NCBI GenBank assembly: GCA_902805565.1
Contig: CADCTP010000305.1
Coordinates: 1 to 34,406, forward strand
Direction of reading: 5' to 3'
Length of the DNA: 34,406 nt
Origin: an uncultured Mycobacteriales bacterium
Lineage (GTDB): Bacteria > Actinomycetota > Actinomycetes > Mycobacteriales > CADCTP01
Shown: piece by piece, positions 10,128 to 18,287 of the stretch
How positions within the stretch are numbered: the stretch's first letter is position 1
Layout of the letters: each line of letters opens with the position of its first letter
The notes under the pieces: model-generated
What the model saw: the letters and a program-made list of their open reading frames with translations, nothing else
Database searches by the model: none
What the model was told of the DNA's origin: nothing
Made by a program: the position numbers and the translations under genes

Positions 10128-12818
10128 ATGGTGGCGAAGTACGTCTACGACTTCAGCGAGGGCAACAGGGATCTCAAGGATCTCCTGGGTGGTAAGGGCG
10201 CCAACCTCGCCGAGATGACCAGGCTGGGCCTCCCGGTCCCGCCCGGGTTCACGATCACCACCGAGGCGTGCACGACGTACCTCACCACCGGCAGCGAGCC
10301 GCCGGAGCTGGCCGACGAGGTGACCGTCCACCTGGAGTCGATGGAGAAGGCCATCGGCCGCCGGCTGGGCGACCCGTCCGACCCGCTGCTGGTGTCGGTC
10401 CGCTCCGGGGCGAAGTTCTCCATGCCGGGCATGATGGAGACCGTCCTCAACATCGGGCTGAACGACGCCTCGGTGCAGGGGCTGGCCCGGCAGGCCGGCA
10501 ACGAGCGGTTCGCCTGGGACTCCTACCGCCGGCTGATCCAGATGTTCGGCAAGACCGTGCTGGGCATCGACGGTGAGCACTTCGAGGGCGCGATCGACGA
10601 GGCCAAGAAGGCCAAGGGCACCAAGAACGACCTCGACCTGGACGCCGCGGACCTGCAGAAGCTGGTCGAGCTGTTCAAGGGCGTCATCCGCGAGCACGGC
10701 GGCCGCGAGTTCCCGCAGGAGCCGCGCGAGCAGATGAACCTGGCCGTCCAGGCCGTCTTCAACTCCTGGAACGCCGACCGCGCGATCCTCTACCGGCGCC
10801 AGGAGCGGATCCCGGCCGACCTCGGCACCGCGGTCAACGTGCAGTCGATGGTCTTCGGCAACACCGGCATGGACTCCGGCACCGGCGTCGCGTTCACCCG
10901 CGACCCCGCCTCCGGCGCCCAGGGCGTGTACGGCGACTACCTGCAGAACGCGCAGGGCGAGGACGTCGTCGCCGGCATCCGCAACACGCTGCCGCTGGCC
11001 GACCTCGAGGGCATCGACAAGCCGGCGTACGACCAGCTGATGGAGATCATGGCCACGCTGGAGGGCCACTACAAGGACCTCTGCGACATCGAGTTCACGG
11101 TCGAGAAGAACAAGCTCTGGATGCTGCAGACCCGGGTCGGCAAGCGGACCGCGGGCGCGGCGTTCGTGATCGCGTCCCAGCTGGTCGACGAGGGCGTCAT
11201 CGACGTCTCCGAGGCGCTGAACCGGGTCAGCGGCGCGCAGCTCGCCCAGCTGATGTTCCCGACCTTCGACGAGAAGGCCGACAAGAAGCAGATCGCCAAG
11301 GGCATGAACGCCAGCCCGGGCGCCGCGGTCGGCAAGGCCGTCTTCGAGTCGCACCGGGCCGCCGAGCTGGCCGCCAAGGGCGAGAAGGTCATCCTGGTCC
11401 GCCGGGAGACCAACCCCGACGACCTGGTCGGCATGATCGCCGCGCAGGGCATCCTGACCTCGCGCGGCGGCAAGACCTCGCACGCGGCGGTCGTCGCCCG
11501 CGGCATGGGCAAGACCTGCGTCTGCGGTGCCGAGGAGCTCGAGGTCGACCTCAAGGGCCGGAAGTTCACCGCGCCCGGCGGGGTCGTCGTCACCGAGGGC
11601 GACGTCGTGTCGATCGACGGCACCTCCGGCAAGGTCTACCTGGGCGAGGTCGCGGTCCAGCCGTCCCCGGTCGTCCAGTACTTCGAGGGCACCCTGGCCG
11701 CCGACGCCGACCCGCTGGTCGCCGCGGTGGACCGGCTGGTCACCCACGCCGACGAGGTCCGCCGCCTCGGCGTCCGGGCGAACTCCGACACCCCCGAGGA
11801 CTCCGAGCGGGCCCGCCGCTTCGGTGCCGCCGGCATCGGGCTGTGCCGCACCGAGCACATGTTCCTCGGCGACCGGCGCCAGCTGGTCGAGGACCTGATC
11901 CTCGCCGAGTCCGACTCCGAGCGGCAGGCGGCGCTCGACGCGCTCGAGCCGCTGCAGAAGGAGGACTTCGTCGGGATCTTCACCGCGATGGACGGCCTCC
12001 CGGTCACCGTCCGGCTGATCGACCCGCCGCTGCACGAGTTCCTGCCGGACATCACCGAGCTGTCGGTCACGGTCGCCCTGGCCGAGGCCCGGGGCGAGGA
12101 CGCCGGCCGGGACAAGACCCTGCTGGAGGCGGTGCACCGGCTGCACGAGTCCAACCCGATGCTCGGCCTGCGCGGCGTCCGGCTCGGCCTGGTCATCCCG
12201 GGCCTGTTCGGGATGCAGGTCAAGGCCATCGCCGAGGCGGCGGCCGAGCGGAAGAAGGCCGGCGGCGACCCGAAGCCGGAGATCATGATCCCGCTGGTCG
12301 GCGCGGTGCAGGAGCTCGAGGTCATCAAGGACGAGGCGGAGAAGGTGCTCGCCGCCGTCACCGCCGAGTCCGGCGTCGAGGTGGACACGCTGATCGGCAC
12401 GATGATCGAGGTGCCGCGGGCGGCGCTGACCGCCGGGCAGATCGCCGAGTCGGCGCAGTTCTTCTCCTTCGGCACCAACGACCTCACCCAGATGGGCTGG
12501 GGCTTCTCCCGGGACGACGTCGAGGCGGCGTTCTTCTCCAAGTACCTCGACCTCGGCATCTTCGGCGTCTCGCCGTTCGAGTCGCTGGACACCGAGGGCA
12601 TCGGCCGGCTCGTCCGCATCGCCGTCGAGGAGGGCCGGCAGGCCCGGCCGGACCTCAAGATCGGCGTCTGCGGCGAGCACGGCGGCGACCCGGACTCGGT
12701 GCACTTCTTCCACGAGGTCGGGCTGGACTACGTGTCCTGCTCGCCGTTCCGGATCCCGGTCGCGCGGCTCGAGGCCGGCCGGGCCGCGATCGACACGGCG
12801 GGGTCCGACTCCCGCTGA
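10128..12818 (+). CDS. ppdK: Pyruvate, phosphate dikinase
   Basis: KYVYDFSEGNRDLKDLLGGKGANLAEMTRLGLPVPPGFTITTEAC; GGKTSHAAVVARGMGKTCVCGAE; SFGTNDLTQMGWGFSRDDVE. Confidence 0.97.
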   Translation: MVAKYVYDFSEGNRDLKDLLGGKGANLAEMTRLGLPVPPGFTITTEACTTYLTTGSEPPELADEVTVHLESMEKAIGRRLGDPSDPLLVSVRSGAKFSMPGMMETVLNIGLNDASVQGLARQAGNERFAWDSYRRLIQMFGKTVLGIDGEHFEGAIDEAKKAKGTKNDLDLDAADLQKLVELFKGVIREHGGREFPQEPREQMNLAVQAVFNSWNADRAILYRRQERIPADLGTAVNVQSMVFGNTGMDSGTGVAFTRDPASGAQGVYGDYLQNAQGEDVVAGIRNTLPLADLEGIDKPAYDQLMEIMATLEGHYKDLCDIEFTVEKNKLWMLQTRVGKRTAGAAFVIASQLVDEGVIDVSEALNRVSGAQLAQLMFPTFDEKADKKQIAKGMNASPGAAVGKAVFESHRAAELAAKGEKVILVRRETNPDDLVGMIAAQGILTSRGGKTSHAAVVARGMGKTCVCGAEELEVDLKGRKFTAPGGVVVTEGDVVSIDGTSGKVYLGEVAVQPSPVVQYFEGTLAADADPLVAAVDRLVTHADEVRRLGVRANSDTPEDSERARRFGAAGIGLCRTEHMFLGDRRQLVEDLILAESDSERQAALDALEPLQKEDFVGIFTAMDGLPVTVRLIDPPLHEFLPDITELSVTVALAEARGEDAGRDKTLLEAVHRLHESNPMLGLRGVRLGLVIPGLFGMQVKAIAEAAAERKKAGGDPKPEIMIPLVGAVQELEVIKDEAEKVLAAVTAESGVEVDTLIGTMIEVPRAALTAGQIAESAQFFSFGTNDLTQMGWGFSRDDVEAAFFSKYLDLGIFGVSPFESLDTEGIGRLVRIAVEEGRQARPDLKIGVCGEHGGDPDSVHFFHEVGLDYVSCSPFRIPVARLEAGRAAIDTAGSDSR

Positions 12819-12907
12819 GCGGTTCCGCGGGCGGGCCGTGCCGACGGCCGGAGCGTGACGATGGGCGCGGGTGCCGACGGCCGCGGCGTGATGGGCGGGG
12901 CGTGACG

Positions 12908-12935
12908 ACGGGCGGGGCCTCCGGGCCCCGCCCGT
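12908..12935. terminator. Strong bidirectional terminator hairpin between convergent ppdK and aminotransferase genes
   Basis: acgggcggggcc-tccg-ggccccgcccgt, perfect 12-bp stem, 4-nt loop. Confidence 0.8.
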
Positions 12936-12948
12936 TCCCCGTGCCGGC

Positions 12949-14121
12949 TCAGCGCAGCGCGGTGGCCATCCGGTCGACCGCCTCGGTCAGCAGCGCCCGC
13001 GAGGTGCCGATGTTGAGCCGGGCGAAGCCGGCGCCGCCCCGGCCGAAGCCCACCCCCGGCTCCAGCGCCACCCGCCCGCGCTCCAGCAGGACCCGGGCCG
13101 GGTCGTCGCCCAGCCCGTACGCCGCGAGGTCCAGCCAGGCCAGGAAGCTGGCCTCCGGTGGCCGGTATCCGACCCCGGGGAGCCGCTCGGCCAGCAGGTC
13201 GGCGAGCAGCCGCCGGTTGCGGTCCAGGTGCGCCAGCAGCGCGGCCCGCCACGGCTCGCCCTCGGTGAACGCCGCGACCGAGGCCACCACCCCGAGCAGG
13301 CCGGCCCGGTAGCGCAGGTCGGCCGGCAGCCGGCCCAGCAGCTCCCGCCCCCGGGGTCCGCCGGCGACCGCGACGGCGCACTTCAGGCCGGGGATGTTCC
13401 ACGCCTTGGACGCCGAGGTGAGCACCACGCAGCCGTCGCCCGCCACGGTCGGGAACGGCACGTGCCGGCTGCCCGGCAGCGCCAGCGGCCCGTGGATCTC
13501 GTCGGACAGCACCAGCACGCCGTACCGGTCGGCCAGCTCGGCCACCGCGCGCAGCTCGGCCGCGGTCCAGACCCGGCCGACCGGGTTGTGCGGCGAGGAC
13601 AGCAGGTGCACCCGGGCGCCGCCCCGGTACGCCGCCGCCAGCGCGTCCAGGTCGAACGTGTACCCGGCGCCGTCGCGGGCCAGCGGCGCCTCCACCAGCC
13701 GGCAGCCGGACTCCGGCAGGTCGGTGAAGAACGGCCGGTAGACCGGTGGGTTGACCACCACCGCGCCGCCCGGGTCGCCGAGCGCCCGCACCACCTCGAT
13801 CAGCCCGACCATCACGTCCGGCACCAGGTGCACGTCGGCCGGGTCGACCGTCCAGTCGAGCGCGGTCGCGGCCCACCCGGCGAACGCCTCGGCCAGCCCC
13901 ACCGGCTCCGTGTAGCCCAGGTCGCCCAGGTCCACCGCCTCGTGCAGCACCCGCCGGATCGGGTCGGCGAGCGGCACGTCCAGCTCGGCCACGAACGCCG
14001 GCAGCACGTCCGCCGGATGGGTGACCCACTTGCTGCTCCGCCGCCGGCGCAGCACGTCCAACCCGATCCCGTCGAAGTCGTCGTCGGTCATGCCCGTCAT
14101 CGTGCCCGCCGGCACCGACAC
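12949..14121 (-). CDS. MalY/PatB-type PLP-dependent aminotransferase / cystathionine beta-lyase
   Basis: LSSPHNPVGRVWTAAEL, VLVLSDEIHGPLAL, TSASKAWNIPGLKCA PLP-lysine motif. Confidence 0.92.
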   Translation of the reverse strand: MSVPAGTMTGMTDDDFDGIGLDVLRRRRSSKWVTHPADVLPAFVAELDVPLADPIRRVLHEAVDLGDLGYTEPVGLAEAFAGWAATALDWTVDPADVHLVPDVMVGLIEVVRALGDPGGAVVVNPPVYRPFFTDLPESGCRLVEAPLARDGAGYTFDLDALAAAYRGGARVHLLSSPHNPVGRVWTAAELRAVAELADRYGVLVLSDEIHGPLALPGSRHVPFPTVAGDGCVVLTSASKAWNIPGLKCAVAVAGGPRGRELLGRLPADLRYRAGLLGVVASVAAFTEGEPWRAALLAHLDRNRRLLADLLAERLPGVGYRPPEASFLAWLDLAAYGLGDDPARVLLERGRVALEPGVGFGRGGAGFARLNIGTSRALLTEAVDRMATALR

Positions 14122-14138
14122 TCTTTAGGCTCGCGGGC

Positions 14139-15374
14139 GTGGACGGCTACTCCGAGCACGAGCGGGCGCGGCGGGTGCCGGAGCCGGCCAAGCGCGCGCA
14201 GCCGCCCGCGACCGTCGCCCGCACCGGCTTCGAGCGGGACCGGGCCCGGGTGCTGCACTCCTCGGCGCTGCGGCGGCTGGCGGCCACCACCCAGGTCGTC
14301 GCGGCCGGCGAGGCCGACTTCCCGCGCACCCGGCTGACCCACTCGCTGGAGGTCGCCCAGATCGGCCGGGAGATCGGCGCCGCGCTCGGCTGCGACGCCG
14401 ACGTGGTCGACGCGGCCGGGCTCGCCCACGACCTGGGGCACCCGCCGTTCGGGCACAACGGGGAGGCCGCGCTGGACGTGGTCGCCCGGCCCTGCGGCGG
14501 GTTCGAGGGCAACGCCCAGACGCTGCGGGTGCTGACCCGGCTGGAGGCCAAGGTGCTGGACCCGGACGGCGGGCCGGCCGGCCTCAACCTCACCCGGGCG
14601 GTGCTGGACGCCACCGTGAAGTACCCGTGGCCGCGCCGGCCCGGCACCCGCAAGTTCGGCGTGTACGCCGACGACCTGGCCGCCTTCGGCTGGCTGCGGT
14701 CCGGCGCGCCGGACGGCCGGCGCTGCCTGGAGGCCCAGGTGATGGACTGGGCCGACGACGTGGCGTACTCGGTGCACGACGTGGAGGACGGCGTGCACGC
14801 CCGGCACGTCCGGCTCGGCGCCCTGGACCGGGCCGCGGTGTGCGCGCTGGCCGCCGACCTCTACTCCACCGAGTCGGCCGGCGACCTGGCCACCGTGCTG
14901 GACGAGCTGCTCGCCCTGCCGGCGCTGCGCGACCTCGCCGGCTACGACGGCACCCGGGGCGCCCGGGTGGCGCTGAAGCGGGCCACCAGCGAGCTGACCG
15001 GCCGGTTCGCCTCGGCCGCCGTGGCCGCGACCCGGGCGGTCGCCGGCGCCGGCCCGCTGACCCGGTACGCCGCGGACCTGGCCGTCCCGCGCCGGGTCGC
15101 CGCCGAGTGCGCCCTGCTCAAGGCGGTCGCCGCCCGCTACGTGATGGGCCGCACCGACATCGCCTCGATCCAGACCCGGCAGCGCGACCTGCTCACCGAG
15201 CTGGCGGCCCTGCTCGCCGACCGGGCCCCCGACGCCCTCGACCCGGACCTGCGCCCGGACTGGCTGGCCGCCCCCGACGACGCCGCTCGCCTCCGGGTGG
15301 TCGTCGACCAGGTCGCCACCCTCACCGACCTCTCCGCCCCCGCCCGGCACGCCGCCTTGAGCGTCGCGAGGTAA
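14139..15374 (+). CDS. dgt: Deoxyguanosinetriphosphate triphosphohydrolase-like protein (HD domain)
   Basis: RTRLTHSLEVAQIGREIG; LAHDLGHPPFGHNGE; DWADDVAYSVHDVEDG. Confidence 0.95.
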   Translation: MDGYSEHERARRVPEPAKRAQPPATVARTGFERDRARVLHSSALRRLAATTQVVAAGEADFPRTRLTHSLEVAQIGREIGAALGCDADVVDAAGLAHDLGHPPFGHNGEAALDVVARPCGGFEGNAQTLRVLTRLEAKVLDPDGGPAGLNLTRAVLDATVKYPWPRRPGTRKFGVYADDLAAFGWLRSGAPDGRRCLEAQVMDWADDVAYSVHDVEDGVHARHVRLGALDRAAVCALAADLYSTESAGDLATVLDELLALPALRDLAGYDGTRGARVALKRATSELTGRFASAAVAATRAVAGAGPLTRYAADLAVPRRVAAECALLKAVAARYVMGRTDIASIQTRQRDLLTELAALLADRAPDALDPDLRPDWLAAPDDAARLRVVVDQVATLTDLSAPARHAALSVAR

Positions 15375-15403
15375 TGTCCATATCCTGCCTTCAACAGCCC
15401 TGA

Positions 15404-15434
15404 AGTTGCGACCTGGGATGAATAGGTCGTAACT
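15404..15434. promoter_or_regulatory. Candidate operator: imperfect inverted repeat upstream of the HDO/Rieske/PRMT operon
   Basis: agttgcgacct-gggatgaat-aggtcgtaact, 10/11 complementary positions, in a locally AT-rich intergenic segment. Confidence 0.45.
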
Positions 15435-15509
15435 GTTAAACTCCGCAACGTTACAACCCGTTCTCGGTGGCCCCGGACCCGGCTGCTCCCGCCAGGAAAG
15501 GTTGTCCTC

Positions 15510-16853
15510 GTGACGAGTGCACCCGTCCGGTCCGGCATCCCGGAGACCGGTGAGTGGACCAGCCGCTTCGCCACCGCCCCGCCCTACCGCCCGGTCAGCA
15601 CCCCCACCGTCGGCCGTACGCCGTACCGGCGGCCCCTGGACGCCGAGCGGATCGCCGCGCTGCGCGGGGACGAGCCGCTGACCGAGGAGCGGACCGGCTC
15701 GGACGAGGCGCTGCTGGCACACCGCCTGCTGATGAACATCTACGAGAGCGACACGTTGTTCCTGCCCGAGGAGGGCATGGCGGCCCGGCAGCAGGACTTC
15801 GAGGCCTTCTACGACCCGGCGACCCGGCTGGCCGCCGACATCGCCAAGCCCGCGGTGGAGCGCTACGTCTTCTCCTTCCTGGACCGGTCGGTGCAGGTCA
15901 CCGGGGCCTGGGACCTGGAGTCGGTGGAGGCGCACGTGACCGCGGCCATCGACGAGGCGGTGCACGCGGAGAGCCCGGTGCTGCGGGCGATCGACGAGTC
16001 CGCGGACCCGGTCCGGGCGACCGAGACGATGGTCGCCCAGATGGCGCTGGACGGGCTGACCGAGGCCACCGCCATGTCGCAGAACCTCGGCGGCGCGTAC
16101 GGCCCGGAGCAGAGCGAGCTGTTCAAGATCTTTGTCGACGAGTTCGGCTACGGCGTCTTCGACGCCAAGCACAGCACCCTGTTCGCCGAGCTGTGCCGCA
16201 GCATCGGGATGACCCCGACCGCGCACCACTACTGGTTCTTCTACCTGCCGACCTGGATGACCTCGAACAACTACTTCTACTACGTCACCCGCAACCGGCT
16301 CGGCTTCTTCCGCTACGTCGGGGCGATGACGCTACTGGAGGCCACGTTCGCGCCGTGGTTCGCGGCGATGTCCCGCCGGCTCAAGGCCGTGTACGGCGAC
16401 GGCGTCGACACCCGCTACTGCGACGAGCACGCGCACATCGACCAGCACCACGGGCGGATGGCGGTCCGGGACCTGCTGCTGCCGATCGCCCGCAAGCACG
16501 GCCCGGCCGCGATGCGCGAGCTCGTCCGCGGCATCGAGGACACCAAGGTGCTCGGCCGGCTGGCCGACGCCGACCTGGTGGCCCAGATGACCTGGCACCC
16601 GGTGGCGGTGGCCGGCGGCGACCGGCCCCCGACCGGCGCGCCGGTCCGCCCGGGCCAGGACTTCGACACCCGGGTGGCCGCGGCCGACGAGCGGCTGACC
16701 GTGCTATCCGGCCAGGTCGAGCTGCACCACTCGCCGACCGGCGACCCGCTGACCGTGCCGGCGGGCAGCTCGGTCGTGGTGCCGCGGGGCCGGCTGTTCG
16801 GGGTGCGGGCCGACCGCGACTCCGTGGTCGCCACGACCTCGTCCGCCGGGTGA
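15510..16853 (+). CDS. SznF-like heme-oxygenase-like diiron oxidase (HDO) with C-terminal cupin domain
   Basis: 447 aa; E185, E211, H221, and H307-x3-D311-x2-H314 ligand pattern; C-terminal cupin motif scaffold G382...G401 and G419-x5-PRG. Confidence 0.85.
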   Translation: MTSAPVRSGIPETGEWTSRFATAPPYRPVSTPTVGRTPYRRPLDAERIAALRGDEPLTEERTGSDEALLAHRLLMNIYESDTLFLPEEGMAARQQDFEAFYDPATRLAADIAKPAVERYVFSFLDRSVQVTGAWDLESVEAHVTAAIDEAVHAESPVLRAIDESADPVRATETMVAQMALDGLTEATAMSQNLGGAYGPEQSELFKIFVDEFGYGVFDAKHSTLFAELCRSIGMTPTAHHYWFFYLPTWMTSNNYFYYVTRNRLGFFRYVGAMTLLEATFAPWFAAMSRRLKAVYGDGVDTRYCDEHAHIDQHHGRMAVRDLLLPIARKHGPAAMRELVRGIEDTKVLGRLADADLVAQMTWHPVAVAGGDRPPTGAPVRPGQDFDTRVAAADERLTVLSGQVELHHSPTGDPLTVPAGSSVVVPRGRLFGVRADRDSVVATTSSAG

Positions 16854-17203
16854 CCGCCCGGGTCCGGGTCGAGTTCGCCTGGCCGGCGCACAACGCCGTC
16901 CGCGTCGGCGACGAGACCTACTTCTGCCTGGAGCGGGACGGCGTGGTGCACGTGCTGGCCAGCCGCTGCCCGCACCGGGGCGGCCCCCTGCACCTGGGCC
17001 GGGTCGAGGGCGGCCGGCTGCGCTGCCCCTGGCACGGCAACGCCTTCCGGCTGGACCGGCTGTGCGAGCGCGGCGTGCCCGCCGTGCGTACCGGCGACCG
17101 CATCACCGCGTACGTGCCGGCCGCGCCGGAGCCGGAGGACCTTCCCATTCCCGTGCGCCAGATGGTGCTCGCCCAGGAGGAACCAGTCGATGTCGGTGTC
17201 TGA
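16850..17203 (+). CDS. Rieske [2Fe-2S] ferredoxin-like protein
   Basis: CPHRGGPLH...CPWHG Rieske motif; about 117 aa; GTG start overlapping the upstream stop (GTGA). Confidence 0.9.
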   Translation: MTARVRVEFAWPAHNAVRVGDETYFCLERDGVVHVLASRCPHRGGPLHLGRVEGGRLRCPWHGNAFRLDRLCERGVPAVRTGDRITAYVPAAPEPEDLPIPVRQMVLAQEEPVDVGV

Positions 17204-18287
17204 CGTGACGTCCGTGGTGACCCGGCCGCTCGGGCCGTTCGCGGCGTTCGACGGGCGGGAGGCGCTGCTCCGCCGCGGCGAGGAGGCCCTGGCCCGGCGC
17301 GACTACGCCAGCGCGGTGCACCTGCTCGGGCTGGCCGGCGGGCACCTCGCCGCCCCGCACGACCGGACCGCCCGGCTGATGAACCGCGCGGTGCGCGAGC
17401 TGGTGCCGCGGTGGCACTTCTCGATGCTCAACGACGACGCCCGCAACACCGCGTACCGGCGGGCGATCGAGGCGGTGGTGCGGCCAGGGGACCTGGTGCT
17501 GGACATCGGCACCGGCGCCGGGCTGCTGTCGCTGTTCGCCGCCCGGGCCGGCGCCCGGGTGGTGACCTGCGAGGTCGAGCCGCTGGTCGCGGCGGTGGCC
17601 GAGCAGGTGGTCGCGGACAACGGGCTGTCCGACCGGATCAGCGTGGTCAACGCCCGGTCCACCGACCTGCGGGTCGGCGTCGAGCTGCCGGACCGGGCCG
17701 ACGTGCTGGTCACCGAGATCTTCGACTGCGGCCTGCTCGGCGAGCACGTGCTGCCGGTGCTCGCGCACGCCCGCCGGGAGCTGCTGCGGCCGGACTCCCG
17801 GCTGGTGCCCGGCTCGGCCCGGCTGTGGGCGCAGCTGGTCGACAGCGAGCAGATCTGGGCCCGCAACTCGGTCACCGAGGTGGCCGGCTTCGACCTGTCG
17901 GCCTTCGCCCAGCTCCGCTCGCTGGAGTACTTCTCCACCTACGTCCACCAGTACGAGCACACCCCGCTGACCGACCCGTTCCCGGTGCTCGACGTGGACT
18001 TCAGCACCCGGCCCGGCCCGGCCGAGGTGCACCTGGAGGTCCCGGTGACCGCGGGCGGCCGCGCGCACGCGGTGGTGATGTGGTTCGAGCTCGCCCTCTC
18101 GCCCGGTGTGACCCTGTGCAACGATGTCGCGGAAAATCCGCAGTCGCACTGGAGGCAGGCCGTGCAGACCTTCGACCGGCCGCTGGAGTGCGCGGCCGGC
18201 GGGACGGTCCCGCTGCTGGCCGTGCACGACGGGGAGCGGGTGCTCGTGCGTCCGCAGCAGCCGGCCGGAGGTCCGGCGACCAGATGA
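17190..18287 (+). CDS. PRMT7/PRMT9-like (SznE-like) SAM-dependent arginine N-methyltransferase
   Basis: HFSMLNDDARNTAYRRAIE, VLDIGTGAGLLSLFAARAGA, VTEIFDCGLLGEHVLP double-E loop, SHWRQAVQTF (THW-like loop) and C-terminal beta-barrel. Confidence 0.88.
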   Translation: MSVSDVTSVVTRPLGPFAAFDGREALLRRGEEALARRDYASAVHLLGLAGGHLAAPHDRTARLMNRAVRELVPRWHFSMLNDDARNTAYRRAIEAVVRPGDLVLDIGTGAGLLSLFAARAGARVVTCEVEPLVAAVAEQVVADNGLSDRISVVNARSTDLRVGVELPDRADVLVTEIFDCGLLGEHVLPVLAHARRELLRPDSRLVPGSARLWAQLVDSEQIWARNSVTEVAGFDLSAFAQLRSLEYFSTYVHQYEHTPLTDPFPVLDVDFSTRPGPAEVHLEVPVTAGGRAHAVVMWFELALSPGVTLCNDVAENPQSHWRQAVQTFDRPLECAAGGTVPLLAVHDGERVLVRPQQPAGGPATR

